Numbered from the stretch's first letter, positions 8,679-22,652 are shown. The stretch: DNA of 64,000 nucleotides from Leifsonia sp. ZF2019 (GCF_019924635.1 NZ_CP065037.1:1302001-1366000), one strand, 5' to 3'. The notes: a model not told the origin generated them from the letters alone. Translations and numbers: made by a program.

Positions 8679-8931
8679 TAGAATCGTTCGGGCTCCGGGG
8701 CATCTGTCCCGGTACGAAAGTGGAGATTCCTCCCACCCGCGCTTGACCGCTTACAGGTTACCGGGTTGTTGCACTCCGCCGACGCGCTTCGGCGCGGAGG
8801 TAGTCAGGGTGCTGTACCAGGCCTGCGATTCCGTCGCAGACCGTGCTGGTGCGTGGAACCTCCTCTTTCGCCGGATCGTCTCCCGACGGTTCGCGGCTCT
8901 GTGAAGCATCGCTCGATCAGAGGAGACAAAC
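8679..8931 (+). promoter_or_regulatory. infC structured leader
   Basis: Gap of 266 nt before infC without a gene. TAGAAT at 8679-8684 is a good -10, and TTGACC at 8743-8748 a possible -35 of a second promoter. Hairpins include CTGCGA/TCGCAG (8823-8828 with 8834-8839) and CTCCGC/GCGGAG around the CGCGCTTCGGCGCG region near 8778-8805. Autoregulation of infC-rpmI-rplT through a leader is known elsewhere; which protein acts here is unknown. Confidence 0.45.
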
Positions 8932-9587
<656 letters not shown>

Positions 9588-9588
<1 letters not shown>

Positions 9589-9782
9589 TGCCCAAGCAGA
9601 AGACCCACTCCGGCGCCAAGAAGCGCTTCAAGATCACCGGCACCGGCAAGGTCATGAAGCAGCAGGCCGGCATGCGCCACAACCTCGAGGTGAAGAGCAG
9701 CGACCGCAAGCGCCGCCTCAACGCCGACCAGGTCGTGCCCGAGGTGGACGCGAAGGTCGTCCGCCGGATGCTCGGCAAGTAA
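9588..9782 (+). CDS. rpmI: 50S ribosomal protein L35
   Basis: 64 residues, very basic, full length ([18 protein letters not shown] start and the [10 protein letters not shown] middle are diagnostic). It is part of the large ribosomal subunit. The ATG overlaps the TAA of infC (TAATG), so translation is coupled. Second gene of the classical infC-rpmI-rplT operon. Confidence 0.97.
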
Positions 9783-9814
9783 CCCACCCGACGTACTTTA
9801 AGGAAGTCTGACAA

Positions 9815-10201
9815 ATGGCAAGAGTGAAGAGGGCTGTCAACGCCCACAAGAAGCGTCGGGTCATCCTCGAGCGCGCCGAGGGCTACCGCGGTCAGCGGTC
9901 GCGCCTCTACCGCAAGGCGAAGGAGCAGGTCACCCACTCCCTCGTCTACTCGTACCGTGACCGCCGCCAGCGCAAGGGCGACTTCCGCCGCCTCTGGATC
10001 CAGCGCATCAACGCGGCGAGCCGCGCCAACGGCCTGACCTACAACCGCTTCATCCAGGGCCTCGGCCTCGCGGGCATCGAGGTCGACCGTCGCATCCTCG
10101 CCGAGCTGGCCGTGACGGAGCCGGCCACCTTCGCGGCCCTCGTCGAGAGCGCCAAGAAGGCCCTCCCCGCCGACACCTCGGCACCGAAGGCCGCCGCGTA
10201 A
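9815..10201 (+). CDS. rplT: 50S ribosomal protein L20
   Basis: 128 residues. [15 protein letters not shown] is the L20 start, followed by [19 protein letters not shown] and the [19 protein letters not shown] stretch that binds 23S rRNA domain I. It is needed early in 50S assembly and represses its own operon in some bacteria. AAGGAAG lies 13 nt before the ATG. Last gene of the operon; a strong hairpin follows. Confidence 0.97.
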   Translation: MARVKRAVNAHKKRRVILERAEGYRGQRSRLYRKAKEQVTHSLVYSYRDRRQRKGDFRRLWIQRINAASRANGLTYNRFIQGLGLAGIEVDRRILAELAVTEPATFAALVESAKKALPADTSAPKAAA

Positions 10202-10222
10202 GGCGCGCACTGCACCACGGGG

Positions 10223-10256
10223 AACGGCCCGGTCGACTCCGGTCGGCCGGGCCGTT
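10223..10256 (+). terminator. Terminator of infC-rpmI-rplT
   Basis: AACGGCCCGG (10223-10232) pairs perfectly with CCGGGCCGTT (10247-10256); 14-nt loop. No U tract, as is common in high-GC actinobacteria. Confidence 0.8.
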
Positions 10257-10284
10257 CTGCGCGTGCGCGGGTGCCCGTGGTCGC

Positions 10285-10362
10285 TCCGGAGATCTTCCGC
10301 GGCGCGCCGCTCAGCTCGCCGTCGTTCCGGCGTTCTCCGCCTCGGCCGGGCAGATCTCCGGA
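10285..10362. repeat. 11-bp inverted repeat upstream of the rRNA methyltransferase
   Basis: TCCGGAGATCT (10285-10295) and AGATCTCCGGA (10352-10362) match perfectly, 56 nt apart, in a 200-nt gap with no gene. Could be a widely spaced operator or the base of a long hairpin. Confidence 0.5.
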
Positions 10363-10392
10363 TCCAGCCGGGAGGGGCGAGGGGCGTGGCCC

Positions 10393-10398
10393 TAAGCT
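10393..10398 (+). promoter_or_regulatory. -10 box of a leaderless promoter (rRNA methyltransferase)
   Basis: TAAGCT ends 6 nt before the ATG at 10405. Confidence 0.5.
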
Positions 10399-10404
10399 GG
10401 TCGC

Positions 10405-11205
10405 ATGCTTGACAATCCGCGCTCCCCGCGCGTCCGGGCCGTGGCGAAGCTGGCGAAGCGCGCCGCGCGGTCCGAGACCGGTCTCTTCCTCCTCGAGGGC
10501 CCCCAGGCGGTCGCCGAAGCGCTCGGGTTCCGTCCGGAGCTCGTCGTCGAGCTGTATGCGACGCCCACGGCCCTCGAGCGCTACACCGACATCGCGCAGA
10601 CCGCCGTGGAGGCCGGAGTCGACGTCGAGTTCGTGACGGAGCAGGTGCTCGACACCATGGCGGACACGGTCACCCCTCAGGGCTTCGTCGCCGTCTGCCG
10701 CCAGTTCCCGACGTCGGTGAAGGACATCTTCGCCGACTCCCCGACGCTCGTCGCCGTGCTGGAGGAGGTGCGCGACCCGGGCAACGCCGGCACCATCATC
10801 CGCGCTGCCGACTCCGCGGGGGCCGACGCGGTCGTCCTCACCGGGCGCACGGTCGATCTCTACAACCCGAAGGTCGTCCGCTCCACGACCGGCTCCCTGT
10901 TCCACGTGCCGGTCGCAGTGGGAGCCGACCTCGCCGACGTGGTGGGCCGTGCTCGCACCGCGGGCCTCACGGTGCTCGCCGCGGACATCAAGGGCGAGGA
11001 CCTCCTCACCGCCCGCACCGACGGCCTCCTCGCCCGCCCGACGGCGTGGGTGTTCGGCAACGAAGCGCACGGTCTCGCCGACGAGCACCTCGGCCTCGTC
11101 GACCGCGCGGTGACAGTCCCGATCTACGGCAAAGCCGAGTCGATGAACCTCGCGACCGCGGCCTCCGTCTGCCTCTACGAATCGGCTTTCGCGCAGCGGT
11201 CCTGA
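10405..11205 (+). CDS. TrmH/SpoU family RNA methyltransferase
   Basis: 266 residues. The N-terminal substrate-binding domain (about 1-105) contains [13 protein letters not shown], and the SPOUT knot domain carries the three motifs: [17 protein letters not shown] (motif 1), [12 protein letters not shown] (motif 2) and [15 protein letters not shown] (motif 3). It transfers a methyl group from SAM to a ribose 2'-OH, probably in 23S rRNA. Its place between rplT and pheS is common in actinobacteria. Leaderless ATG start. Confidence 0.9.
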   Translation: MLDNPRSPRVRAVAKLAKRAARSETGLFLLEGPQAVAEALGFRPELVVELYATPTALERYTDIAQTAVEAGVDVEFVTEQVLDTMADTVTPQGFVAVCRQFPTSVKDIFADSPTLVAVLEEVRDPGNAGTIIRAADSAGADAVVLTGRTVDLYNPKVVRSTTGSLFHVPVAVGADLADVVGRARTAGLTVLAADIKGEDLLTARTDGLLARPTAWVFGNEAHGLADEHLGLVDRAVTVPIYGKAESMNLATAASVCLYESAFAQRS

Positions 11206-11243
11206 CCCCTGCTCCGCGGCCTGTGCGCGCGGTGCCCGGCGGC

Positions 11244-11249
11244 TAGACT
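11244..11249 (+). promoter_or_regulatory. -10 box of the pheST promoter
   Basis: TAGACT ends 8 nt before the GTG at 11258; no T-box or leader peptide fits in this gap. Confidence 0.5.
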
Positions 11250-11257
11250 TGGGAACC

Positions 11258-12298
11258 GTGTCTGAAACCACCGAAATCACCGAAGGATCGGTCGAAGCGG
11301 CGGTCGAGGCGGCGCTCGCTGCCATCGACGCCGCGGGCGACTCGGCCGCGCTCAAGGCCGTGCGGCACGAGCACACCGCGGAGGGCTCGCCGCTCGCCCG
11401 CCTGAACGCGAGCATCCGCTCCCTGCCGGGCGACCAGAAGGCCGCCGCGGGCAAGCTCGTCGGCGGCGCGCGCGGCCGCGTCAGCCAGGCCTTCGCCGCC
11501 AAGGAGCAGCAGATCGCCGCCCAGGAGGAGGCCGCCGCGCTGGCCGCCGAGACGGTCGACGTCACCGCGCTCCCCTCGCGCTGGACCCCGGGCGCGCGCC
11601 ACCCGCTCGCACTGCTTCAGGAGCGCATCGGCGACATCTTCGTCGGCATGGGCTGGGAGGTCGCGGAGGGCCCCGAGCTGGAGAGCGAGTGGTACAACTT
11701 CGACGCGCTGAACTTCGACGCCGACCACCCGGCGCGAGCGATGCAGGACACCTTCTTCGTCGAGCCGACCGATGCGCACCTCGTGCTGCGCACCCACACC
11801 TCTCCCGTGCAGCTGCGCGCGCTCCTCGGCGACGAGCTGCCGGTCTACCGCATCGCGCCCGGGCGCGTGTTCCGCACGGACGAGTTCGACGCGACGCACC
11901 TGCCCGTCTTCACCCAGATCGAGGGCATCGCCGTCGACAAGGGCCTGACGATGGCGCACCTGCGGGGAACACTCGACCACTTCGTGAAGACACTGTTCGG
12001 CGAGGGCGCGAAGGTGCGCCTGCGGCCGAACTACTTCCCCTTCACCGAGCCGAGCGCCGAGCTCGACCTGTGGCACCCGACCTTCAAGGGCGGCGCCCGC
12101 TGGATCGAGTGGGGCGGCTGCGGCATGGTCAACCCGAACGTCCTCCGCTCCGCCGGCATCGACCCCGACGTCTACTCGGGCTTCGCCTTCGGCGTGGGCG
12201 TGGAGCGGGCACTGATGTTCCGCAACGACGTCAAAGACATGCGCGACATGGCCGAGGGCGATGTCCGGTTCTCCCAGCAGTTCGGAATGGTGGTCTGA
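11258..12298 (+). CDS. pheS: Phenylalanine--tRNA ligase alpha subunit
   Basis: 346 residues. An N-terminal coiled coil that contacts tRNA (about 1-100) is followed by the class II catalytic domain: motif 1 near [14 protein letters not shown], motif 2 [10 protein letters not shown], and motif 3 [13 protein letters not shown]. It charges tRNA-Phe as an alpha2-beta2 enzyme with PheT. GTG at 11258 fits both the promoter and the homologous N-terminus; a TTG three codons upstream lies inside the -10 box and is unlikely. The stop overlaps the pheT ATG by 1 nt. Confidence 0.96.
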   Translation: MSETTEITEGSVEAAVEAALAAIDAAGDSAALKAVRHEHTAEGSPLARLNASIRSLPGDQKAAAGKLVGGARGRVSQAFAAKEQQIAAQEEAAALAAETVDVTALPSRWTPGARHPLALLQERIGDIFVGMGWEVAEGPELESEWYNFDALNFDADHPARAMQDTFFVEPTDAHLVLRTHTSPVQLRALLGDELPVYRIAPGRVFRTDEFDATHLPVFTQIEGIAVDKGLTMAHLRGTLDHFVKTLFGEGAKVRLRPNYFPFTEPSAELDLWHPTFKGGARWIEWGGCGMVNPNVLRSAGIDPDVYSGFAFGVGVERALMFRNDVKDMRDMAEGDVRFSQQFGMVV

Positions 12299-14841
12299 TG
12301 CGCGTCCCCCTGAGTTGGCTCGGCGAGTACGTCGACCTCGAACCCGGAACCACCGCCGACGAGGTGCACGCCGCGCTCGTGGCGGTCGGGCTGGAGGAGG
12401 AGGACGTCCACACGTTCGAGATCTCCGGCCCGGTCGTCGTCGGCGAGGTGCTCGACTTCGTCGAGGAACCGCAGAGCAACGGCAAGACCATCCGCTGGTG
12501 CCAGGTGCGCGTCGCCCCCGAGGGGCGGAGCGCGGCCGACGGCGGCGAGGACGTGCGCGGCATCGTCTGCGGCGCGAGCAACTTCCTGCGCGGGGACAAG
12601 GTCGTGGTGACCCTTCCCGGCTCGGTGCTCCCCGGTCCGTTCCCCATCGCGGCGCGCAAGACCTACGGCCACGTGTCGGACGGCATGATCGCCTCCACGC
12701 GCGAGCTGGGCCTCGGCGACGACCATGCGGGCATCCTGCGCCTGGTCACCCTCGGGCTCGACCCCGAGGTCGGCACCGACGCGATCTCGCTGCTCGGGCT
12801 CGACGACACGGCGGTGGAGGTCAACGTCACCCCGGACCGCGGCTACGCGTTCTCGATCCGCGGCATCGCCCGCGAGTACTCGCATGCCACGGGCGCCGCC
12901 TTCCGCGACCCGGCCGACGCCGTCGCCGTCGCCCCGGCCGGTGCACACGCGCACGGGTTCTCCGTCGCGATCGACGACCGTGCCCCGATCCGCGGGCGCA
13001 TCGGCTCCAGCGTCTTCGTCACGCGCGTCGTGCGCGACGTCGACGGCAGCCGCCCGACGCCGCCGTGGATGGTGTCGCGGCTCACGCTCGCCGGCATCCG
13101 CTCGATCTCGCTCATCGTCGACATCACGAACTACGTGATGCTGGAGCTCGGCCAGCCGATCCACGCCTACGACCTCGACAGGATCGCCGGCGGCCTCGTC
13201 GTGCGCCGCGCGCACCCGGGCGAGACCCTCGTCACGCTGGACGAGCAGGCGCGCGCACTGCACGTCGAAGACCTCCTCATCACAGACGACTCGGGGGCCA
13301 TCGGCCTCGCGGGTGTGATGGGCGGCGCCTCCACCGAGATCGGCGAGGGAACGACCAACGTGCTCATCGAGGCCGCGAATTTCGACCCCGTGTCGATCGC
13401 CCGCACCGCGCGCCGGCACAAGCTGCCGAGCGAGGCGTCCAAGCGCTTCGAGCGCGGCGTCGACCCGCGCGTGGCCGTTGCCGCCGCGGCGCGCGTGGTG
13501 CAGCTGCTCGAGCAGCTCGCCGGCGGTCACGCGGACGAACTGGGCTCGCTCTACGACGAGGCCGCCGACGCCCAGGCGATCACCCTTCCCGATGGTTACA
13601 TCGCCTCCCTCATCGGCGTCGACTTCACCGACGACGAGGTGCGCGGAGCGCTCGCCGAGATCGGCGGCTCCGTCTCCGAGGGCGCCGGTGCACTGCTCGT
13701 CGTGCCGCCGAGCTGGCGCCCCGACCTGCTCGACAAGTCGGACCTGGCGGAGGAGGTCGCACGCATCGTCGGCTACGACCGCATCCCGTCGGTGCTGCCG
13801 GTCGCCCCTCCCGGGCGCGGGCTCAGCCGCGAGCAGAAGCTCCGTCGGGCGGTCGCCCAGACCCTTGCCGACAACGGCTCGACCGAGGTCCTCGCCTTCC
13901 CGTTCGTGAGCGCGGCGCAGAACGACCTGTTCGGCGCCCCGGAGGCGGGCGGCGTGCGGGCGGTCAAGCTCGCGAACGCCCTCGATGCCACCGCGCCGTT
14001 CCTGCGCACGTCCCTGCTCCCCGGTCTGATCGATGTCGCCAAGCGCAACATCGCCCGCGGGCTCGTCGATCTCTCCGTCTACGAGATCGGGACGGTCTTC
14101 CTCCCGGGGGACGCGCCGCTCGGCAGTGCGTCCCTCCCCGTCGGCGCGGCCCTGCCCGACGAGGGGACGCTGGCCGCTCTGAACGCGGGCATCCCGGCCC
14201 AGCCGCGGCACCTCGCGGGGCTGGTCGTCGGCAACCGGGTCGAGAAGCAGCCGGGACAGGACGCCGTTGCGGCGGGCCTGGCGGATGCGCTGGCGATGGT
14301 GCGGCAGGCGGCGGTCGCGGCCGGGGTGGAGGTCCGCGTCGAGCAGGCCCGCCACCAGGCGCTCCACCCGGGACGGACGGCACGCGTGGTCGCACGGGCC
14401 GGCGACGGCACGGAGACGGCCGTCGGCTACGCGGGCGAGCTGCTCCCGGCCCTGTCGGCCGAGCTCGACCTGCCGCGCGTGGTCGCGGTCTTCGAGCTCG
14501 ACCTCGACGCGCTGATCGCCGTCGCCCCGGCCGATGTCGTCGCGCGTGTGATCGCCGGCTTCCCCGCGGCGACGCAGGATCTGTCCCTCGTCGTCCCCGC
14601 CGAGGTCCCGGCCGCCGAGGTCCTCGCCGCCGTGCAGACCGGTGCCGGAGCCCTCCTCGAGGACATCCGTCTGGTCGACGACTACCGCGGAGCGGGGCTG
14701 CCGGAGGGGGCGAAGAGCCTCACCTTCGCTCTGCGCTTCCGCGCGGAGGACCGCACCCTCACCGCCGCCGAGGCCAGCGAGGCCAAGCTCGCGGGAGCGG
14801 CGCTGGCCGCCGAGCGGTTCGGCGCGACCGTCCGCGAATGA
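12298..14841 (+). CDS. pheT: Phenylalanine--tRNA ligase beta subunit
   Basis: 847 residues, full length. [14 protein letters not shown] start; tRNA-binding EMAP-like domain (about 40-160), B3/4 editing domain (about 220-400), B5 domain (about 405-480), catalytic-like core and a C-terminal FDX-ACB anticodon-binding domain (ending ALRFRAEDRTLT...). The editing domain removes mischarged Tyr-tRNA-Phe. ATG overlaps the pheS stop (TGATG). A 14-bp hairpin follows 4 nt after the stop. Confidence 0.96.
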   Translation: MRVPLSWLGEYVDLEPGTTADEVHAALVAVGLEEEDVHTFEISGPVVVGEVLDFVEEPQSNGKTIRWCQVRVAPEGRSAADGGEDVRGIVCGASNFLRGDKVVVTLPGSVLPGPFPIAARKTYGHVSDGMIASTRELGLGDDHAGILRLVTLGLDPEVGTDAISLLGLDDTAVEVNVTPDRGYAFSIRGIAREYSHATGAAFRDPADAVAVAPAGAHAHGFSVAIDDRAPIRGRIGSSVFVTRVVRDVDGSRPTPPWMVSRLTLAGIRSISLIVDITNYVMLELGQPIHAYDLDRIAGGLVVRRAHPGETLVTLDEQARALHVEDLLITDDSGAIGLAGVMGGASTEIGEGTTNVLIEAANFDPVSIARTARRHKLPSEASKRFERGVDPRVAVAAAARVVQLLEQLAGGHADELGSLYDEAADAQAITLPDGYIASLIGVDFTDDEVRGALAEIGGSVSEGAGALLVVPPSWRPDLLDKSDLAEEVARIVGYDRIPSVLPVAPPGRGLSREQKLRRAVAQTLADNGSTEVLAFPFVSAAQNDLFGAPEAGGVRAVKLANALDATAPFLRTSLLPGLIDVAKRNIARGLVDLSVYEIGTVFLPGDAPLGSASLPVGAALPDEGTLAALNAGIPAQPRHLAGLVVGNRVEKQPGQDAVAAGLADALAMVRQAAVAAGVEVRVEQARHQALHPGRTARVVARAGDGTETAVGYAGELLPALSAELDLPRVVAVFELDLDALIAVAPADVVARVIAGFPAATQDLSLVVPAEVPAAEVLAAVQTGAGALLEDIRLVDDYRGAGLPEGAKSLTFALRFRAEDRTLTAAEASEAKLAGAALAAERFGATVRE

Positions 14842-14845
14842 CCCC

Positions 14846-14880
14846 GTGCGGCGCCCGCCGAGTGGCGGCGGGCGCCGCAC
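14846..14880 (+). terminator. Terminator of pheST
   Basis: GTGCGGCGCCCGCC (14846-14859) pairs perfectly with GGCGGGCGCCGCAC (14867-14880), 7-nt loop. Confidence 0.85.
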
Positions 14881-14886
14881 GCCCGC

Positions 14887-14892
14887 TAGGGT
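14887..14892 (+). promoter_or_regulatory. -10 box of the arg operon leader
   Basis: TAGGGT, 6 nt before the ATG of the leader ORF, directly after the pheST terminator. Confidence 0.5.
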
Positions 14893-14898
14893 GGACGC

Positions 14899-14985
14899 AT
14901 GCTTTCCGTCCGGTGCACCGCGAGTTCGCGTGCGGCCCTCGCCGCCCGTGCCCTGCGCCGACGCCTGCGCGACCGCCGAATCTAG
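14899..14985 (+). CDS. Putative arginine-rich leader peptide (arg attenuator)
   Basis: A 28-codon ORF ending 83 nt before argC. Nine of 28 residues are Arg, six of them within residues 20-27 (RRRLRDRR). It is placed for leaderless translation. The stop codon lies at the edge of a hairpin (CCGCC 14973-14977, GGCGG 14985-14989). Downstream, GACCC/GGGTC (14999-15003 with 15008-15012 approximately) competes with CTCGGGCGAC (14992-15001) pairing to GTCGCCGAG (15028-15036). A ribosome stalled on Arg codons would favour one fold. Known actinobacterial attenuators concern trp, ilv, leu and others; I know of none for arg. Chance in GC-rich DNA is the alternative. Confidence 0.5.
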   Translation: MLSVRCTASSRAALAARALRRRLRDRRI

Positions 14986-15068
14986 GCGGCGCTCGGGCGA
15001 CCCTTCGTGGGTCGACGTGGGCGTCGCCGTCGCCGAGGCCCCTGTCGTCCACTCACTAAGGAAGTAGC

Positions 15069-16112
15069 ATGACCTTCTCGGTCGCCGTCGCCGGCGCCTC
15101 CGGATACGCGGGTGGGGAGCTCCTCCGCATCCTCGCCGACCACCCGGACTTCGAGATCCGCACCGTGACCGCCCACCAGAACGCCGGTCACCCCCTCATC
15201 GCGCACCAGCCGCACCTGCGGTCGCTGGCGCACCTCACCCTCGTGGAGTCCACGGCGGAGAACCTCGCGGGGCACGACATCGTGTTCCTCGCGCTGCCGC
15301 ACGGAAAGTCCGGCGAGATCGCGGCGCAGCTGCCCGCCGAGACGCTCGTCGTCGACTGCGGTGCGGACCACCGCCTGGAGGACCCGGCCGACTGGGCGGC
15401 GTTCTACGGCGGCGAGCACTTCGGCTCGTGGGCATACGGCGTCCCCGAACTGCCCGTCGGCGCGGGCCGCCAGCGCGACCACATCATCGGCGCGAAGCGG
15501 ATCGCGGCTCCCGGCTGCAACGCGTCCGCCGTCTCGCTCGCACTCGCTCCGGGCATCCAGGTGGGGCTGATCGACGACCAGGACATCGTCGCCGTCCTCG
15601 CCGTCGGGCCGTCCGGTGCGGGCAAGAGCCTCAAGACGATGTACCTCGCGAGCGAGATCCTCGGCTCGGCCAACCCGTACGCGGTCGGTGGGACGCACCG
15701 CCACATCCCGGAGATCCAGCAGAACCTCCGGAAGGCGGGCGCCGCCGAGCCGACGGTGTCGTTCACGCCGGTGCTCGTGCCGATGTCGCGTGGCATTCTC
15801 GCCACCTCGACCGCCCGGGTGAAGCCCGGCGTCACCGCCGAGCAGGTGCAGGAGGCCTGGGCGCACACCTACGCCGACGAGCCGTTCGTGCACGTGCTGC
15901 CCGCCGGAACGGTCCCGCGCACGGCCGATGTGCTCGGGTCGAACACCGTCGCGATCGGCGTGGCCCTCGACGAGGCCGCCGGCCGGGTCGTGACGGTGCT
16001 CGCGATCGACAATCTCTACAAGGGGACTGCGGGCGCCGCCATCCAGTCCGCGAACATCGCCCTCGGTCTCGACGAGACCGCCGGGCTCAGCGTGAATGGA
16101 GTAGCACCCTGA
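15069..16112 (+). CDS. argC: N-acetyl-gamma-glutamyl-phosphate reductase
   Basis: 347 residues. NADPH-binding Rossmann motif [15 protein letters not shown] at the N-terminus; the catalytic Cys lies in [14 protein letters not shown] (about 150); the His of [10 protein letters not shown] acts in phosphate binding. It reduces N-acetylglutamyl phosphate to the semialdehyde, step 3 of arginine synthesis. AAGGAAG (15058-15064) precedes the ATG. First gene of a run argC-J-B-D-F-H that continues with overlaps. Confidence 0.96.
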   Translation: MTFSVAVAGASGYAGGELLRILADHPDFEIRTVTAHQNAGHPLIAHQPHLRSLAHLTLVESTAENLAGHDIVFLALPHGKSGEIAAQLPAETLVVDCGADHRLEDPADWAAFYGGEHFGSWAYGVPELPVGAGRQRDHIIGAKRIAAPGCNASAVSLALAPGIQVGLIDDQDIVAVLAVGPSGAGKSLKTMYLASEILGSANPYAVGGTHRHIPEIQQNLRKAGAAEPTVSFTPVLVPMSRGILATSTARVKPGVTAEQVQEAWAHTYADEPFVHVLPAGTVPRTADVLGSNTVAIGVALDEAAGRVVTVLAIDNLYKGTAGAAIQSANIALGLDETAGLSVNGVAP

Positions 16113-16162
16113 TGAGCATTTGTGTCACTGCGGGCATCGTCGAGGTCGGAGCCACATCATGA
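16112..16162 (+). CDS. 16-codon ORF bridging argC and argJ
   Basis: ATG overlaps the argC stop (TGATG) and its own TGA overlaps the argJ ATG (ATGA), so it spans exactly the 46-nt gap. Such a chain could carry ribosomes from argC to argJ. The peptide ([16 protein letters not shown]) has no recognisable feature; it may be accidental. Confidence 0.3.
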   Translation: MSICVTAGIVEVGATS

Positions 16163-17313
16163 GCGTCACCGCAGCATCGGGATTCAGCGCGGCAGGCGTC
16201 GTCGCCGGGCTCAAGTCCAGCGGCAAGCGCGACCTCGCGCTGGTGCGCAACCTCGGCCCGCTCACCGCGGCCGCCGCCGTCTTCACCACCAACCGCTGCA
16301 AGGCCAACCCGGTGCTGTGGAGCGAGCAGGTCATCGCCGACGGCGTCGTCTCGGCCATCGTGCTCAACTCTGGCGGCGCCAACTGCTATACCGGTTCGCA
16401 GGGCTTCCAGACCACCCACTCGACCGCGGAGGCCGTGGCCGAGCGGCTCGGCGTCTCGGCGGGCGATGTGCTCGTCTGCTCGACCGGGCTGATCGGCGAC
16501 CAGCTCGATCTCGCGAAGCTCGTCGCCGGCGTGGAGTCCGCCTCGGCCGCTCTCGCGACGGATGCCGGTCTGGGCGCGGCCGAGGCGATCATGACCACGG
16601 ACACCCGCCCCAAGGAGGCCGAGCACCGCGCACCCGAGGGATGGACGGTCGGCGGCATGGCGAAGGGCGCGGGGATGCTCGCCCCCGGCCTCGCCACGAT
16701 GCTGGTCGTGCTCACCACCGACGCCGTGCTCGACTCCGGCCAGCTGGACCGCGCACTGCGCGCCGCGACCCGGGTCACCTTCGACCGTCTCGACTCCGAC
16801 GGCTGCATGTCGACCAACGACACCGTGGCCCTGTTGGGCTCCGGCGCCAGCGGCGTCGTCCCGGACGAGGCCGCCTTCGCGCTCGCACTCACCGATGTCT
16901 GCCGCAGTCTGGCCGAGCAGCTCCAGGCGGACGCGGAGGGCGCCTCGCACGACATCGCCATCCAGGTCGTCAACGCGCACTCGGAGGACGACGCCGTCAC
17001 GGTCGGCCGCGCCGTCTCCCGCAGCAATCTGTTCAAGGCCGCGATCTTCGGCAACGACCCCAACTGGGGCCGGGTGCTCGCCGCCGTCGGCACGACCGAC
17101 GCGGAGTTCGACCCGTACGGAATCGACGTCGCCATCAACGGCGTCCAGGTGTGCACGGCGGGGGAGCCGGACCAGCCTCGCGACCTCGTCGACCTGCACC
17201 CGCGCGCGGTCCACGTGCTCATCGACCTCCACGCCGGCGACGAGACCGCGACCATCCTGACCAACGACCTCACGCATGACTACGTGCACGAGAACAGCGC
17301 CTACGCGAGCTGA
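16159..17313 (+). CDS. argJ: Glutamate N-acetyltransferase / amino-acid acetyltransferase
   Basis: 384 residues. The self-cleaving site is [14 protein letters not shown] (about 170-183): the Thr of the ATML motif becomes the N-terminal nucleophile of the beta chain. The bifunctional enzyme moves acetyl from acetylornithine to glutamate, making the pathway cyclic. SFG-like C-terminal [17 protein letters not shown] is typical. ATG at 16159 starts the conserved [12 protein letters not shown] region; a longer upstream frame has no support. Confidence 0.95.
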   Translation: MSVTAASGFSAAGVVAGLKSSGKRDLALVRNLGPLTAAAAVFTTNRCKANPVLWSEQVIADGVVSAIVLNSGGANCYTGSQGFQTTHSTAEAVAERLGVSAGDVLVCSTGLIGDQLDLAKLVAGVESASAALATDAGLGAAEAIMTTDTRPKEAEHRAPEGWTVGGMAKGAGMLAPGLATMLVVLTTDAVLDSGQLDRALRAATRVTFDRLDSDGCMSTNDTVALLGSGASGVVPDEAAFALALTDVCRSLAEQLQADAEGASHDIAIQVVNAHSEDDAVTVGRAVSRSNLFKAAIFGNDPNWGRVLAAVGTTDAEFDPYGIDVAINGVQVCTAGEPDQPRDLVDLHPRAVHVLIDLHAGDETATILTNDLTHDYVHENSAYAS

Positions 17314-17314
17314 C

Positions 17315-18237
17315 ATGACGACGAACGCAGACACCGACACCGAGGCCGTCGACGACGGGGCGGAGCAGTCCGCCGCCGCGGCGAAGGCCGCCACCCTCAT
17401 CGAGTCGCTGCCGTGGCTCAAGCGGTTCCACGACCAGATCATCGTGATCAAGTTCGGCGGGAACGCCATGGTCAGCGAGGAGCTCCAGCGCACCTTCGCC
17501 GAGGACATGGTGTACCTCCGCTACGCCGGCATCCGCCCCGTGGTGGTGCACGGCGGTGGCCCGCAGATCTCGGCGATGCTCGACCGGCTCGGAATCCACT
17601 CCGAGTTCCGCGGCGGGTACCGCGTGACGACCCCGGAGGCGATGGATGTGGTCCGCATGGTGCTCACCGGGCAGATCAGCCGCGACATCGTGAGCAACAT
17701 CAACAAGCACGGGCCGCTCGCCGCCGGCCTCTCGGGGGAGGACGCCGGCCTGTTCCAGGGCCGTCGCCGCGGCGCGATCGTGGACGGCGAGGAGGTCGAC
17801 CTCGGTCTCGTGGGCGATGTGATCGGCGTGAACCCGGAGGCGGTGCACGCGCAGATCGCGGCCGGCCGCATCCCGGTCGTCTCGTCGATCGCGCCCGACG
17901 TGGACGACCCCGGTCAGGCCCTCAATGTGAACGCCGACGCGGCGGCCGCCGCCCTCGCCGTCGCGCTCGGAGCCGCCAAGCTCGTCATCCTGACGGACGT
18001 CGCCGGCCTCTACAGCGACTGGCCGGACCGCGACTCGCTGCTGTCGAAGATCGACGCGGACGACCTGCGGGCGCTGCTGCCGTCGCTCGAGTCGGGCATG
18101 ATCCCGAAGATGGCGGCCTGCCTCGACGCGGTCGACGGCGGAGTGCCGAAGGCGGCGATCATCGACGGGCGCGTGCCGCACTCGATCCTGCTCGAGGTGT
18201 TCACGCAGTCCGGAATCGGAACGGAGGTGGTGCCCGC

Positions 18238-18241
<4 letters not shown>
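17315..18241 (+). CDS. argB: Acetylglutamate kinase
   Basis: 308 residues. Amino acid kinase fold: [10 protein letters not shown] (phosphate/ATP Lys), [14 protein letters not shown] (substrate glycine loop), [13 protein letters not shown] and [11 protein letters not shown] (Asp of the active site). The N-terminal 35-residue extension with the helix before the kinase core is the element that makes arginine-inhibited enzymes hexameric, so feedback inhibition is likely. ATG lies 1 nt after the argJ stop. Confidence 0.96.
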
Positions 18242-21870
<3,629 letters not shown>

Positions 21871-21871
<1 letters not shown>

Positions 21872-21996
21872 TGGCCGGCCCCGACAAGACCCCGGCCAAG
21901 CGTCCCTGGCTCATCCCGCTCATCGTGGTGGTGGCGGCGGCGGTCATCGTCGTCGGCCTGATCGTCGCAGTCGCCGCGGGCGGCCGGATCTTCTGA
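21871..21996 (+). CDS. Small single-helix membrane protein
   Basis: 41 residues: a short Lys-rich cytosolic start (MAGPDKTPAKRPW) and one helix (about 14-38, LIPLIVVVAAAVIVVGLIVAV). The ATG overlaps the argH stop (TGATG), so it is translated with the arg operon. No family recognised. Short but the coupling and clean hydrophobic helix support a real gene. Confidence 0.6.
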
Positions 21997-22009
21997 CGGC
22001 CGCCGCACC

Positions 22010-22642
22010 GTGATGCCGTTGCACCACCCCCGACGCGAGGCCTTCGCGACGTCGTCGCTGGAGGTGGCGCCGCGGCTCCTCGGCGCGGTGCTCCGTCACA
22101 CCACCGCGCAGGGCACCGTGGGCCTCCGCATCACGGAGGTGGAGGCGTACATCGGCGATGGGCTCGACCCCGGGTCCCACGCGTTCCGCGGACGCACCAA
22201 GCGCAACGCGGTGATGTACGGGCCACCCGGCCATCTCTACGCGTACTTCACCTACGGGATGCACGTGTGCGCGAACGTCGTCTGCTCGCCCGAGGGCGAG
22301 GCCACGGCCGTACTCCTGCGCGCTGCGGAGGTGATCGAAGGGCAGTCGCTGGCGGAGGAGCGCCGCATCGGCGCCTCCCGCCGGGCCATCCCGCACCGGG
22401 ACCTCGCCCGCGGCCCGGCGCGCCTGGTCGTGGCGGCGGGCATCGCGCTCGCCGACGACGGGGCCGACCTGTTCGGCGGTCGCTTCGAACTGCTGCTGCC
22501 GGACGAGCAGGCCGAGTACGCGTCCGGGCCGCGGACGGGCGTCTCCGGCCCGGGTGGAGGAGCGGCGTTCCCCTGGCGGTACTGGTTGCCGGGAGACCCG
22601 ACGGTGTCGCCCTACAAGCGGCACCCGAAAGCGGACGACTGA
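22010..22642 (+). CDS. 3-methyladenine (alkyladenine) DNA glycosylase, MPG/AAG type
   Basis: 210 residues. LEVAPRLLGAVLRH, TEVEAYIGDGLDPGSHAFRG (catalytic Glu in EVEAY and the Asp/Pro/His loop), VMYGPPGHLYAYFTYGMH and GPARL are the AAG motifs. It removes alkylated purines from DNA. GTG at 22010 or ATG at 22013 may be the start; neither has a clear ribosome site. It ends the arg transcript, 13 nt behind the small membrane gene. Confidence 0.9.
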   Translation: MMPLHHPRREAFATSSLEVAPRLLGAVLRHTTAQGTVGLRITEVEAYIGDGLDPGSHAFRGRTKRNAVMYGPPGHLYAYFTYGMHVCANVVCSPEGEATAVLLRAAEVIEGQSLAEERRIGASRRAIPHRDLARGPARLVVAAGIALADDGADLFGGRFELLLPDEQAEYASGPRTGVSGPGGGAAFPWRYWLPGDPTVSPYKRHPKADD

Positions 22643-22652
22643 GGTCAGGGCT

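Noticed and set aside
12172..14880. A 902-codon open frame on the minus strand opposite pheT
   Set aside because: It is a GC-driven shadow: Arg/Gly/Asp-rich without domains, fully covered by the clear pheT gene. Other long antisense frames in the core (for example opposite recN-pyrG and the GT2 gene) are the same.
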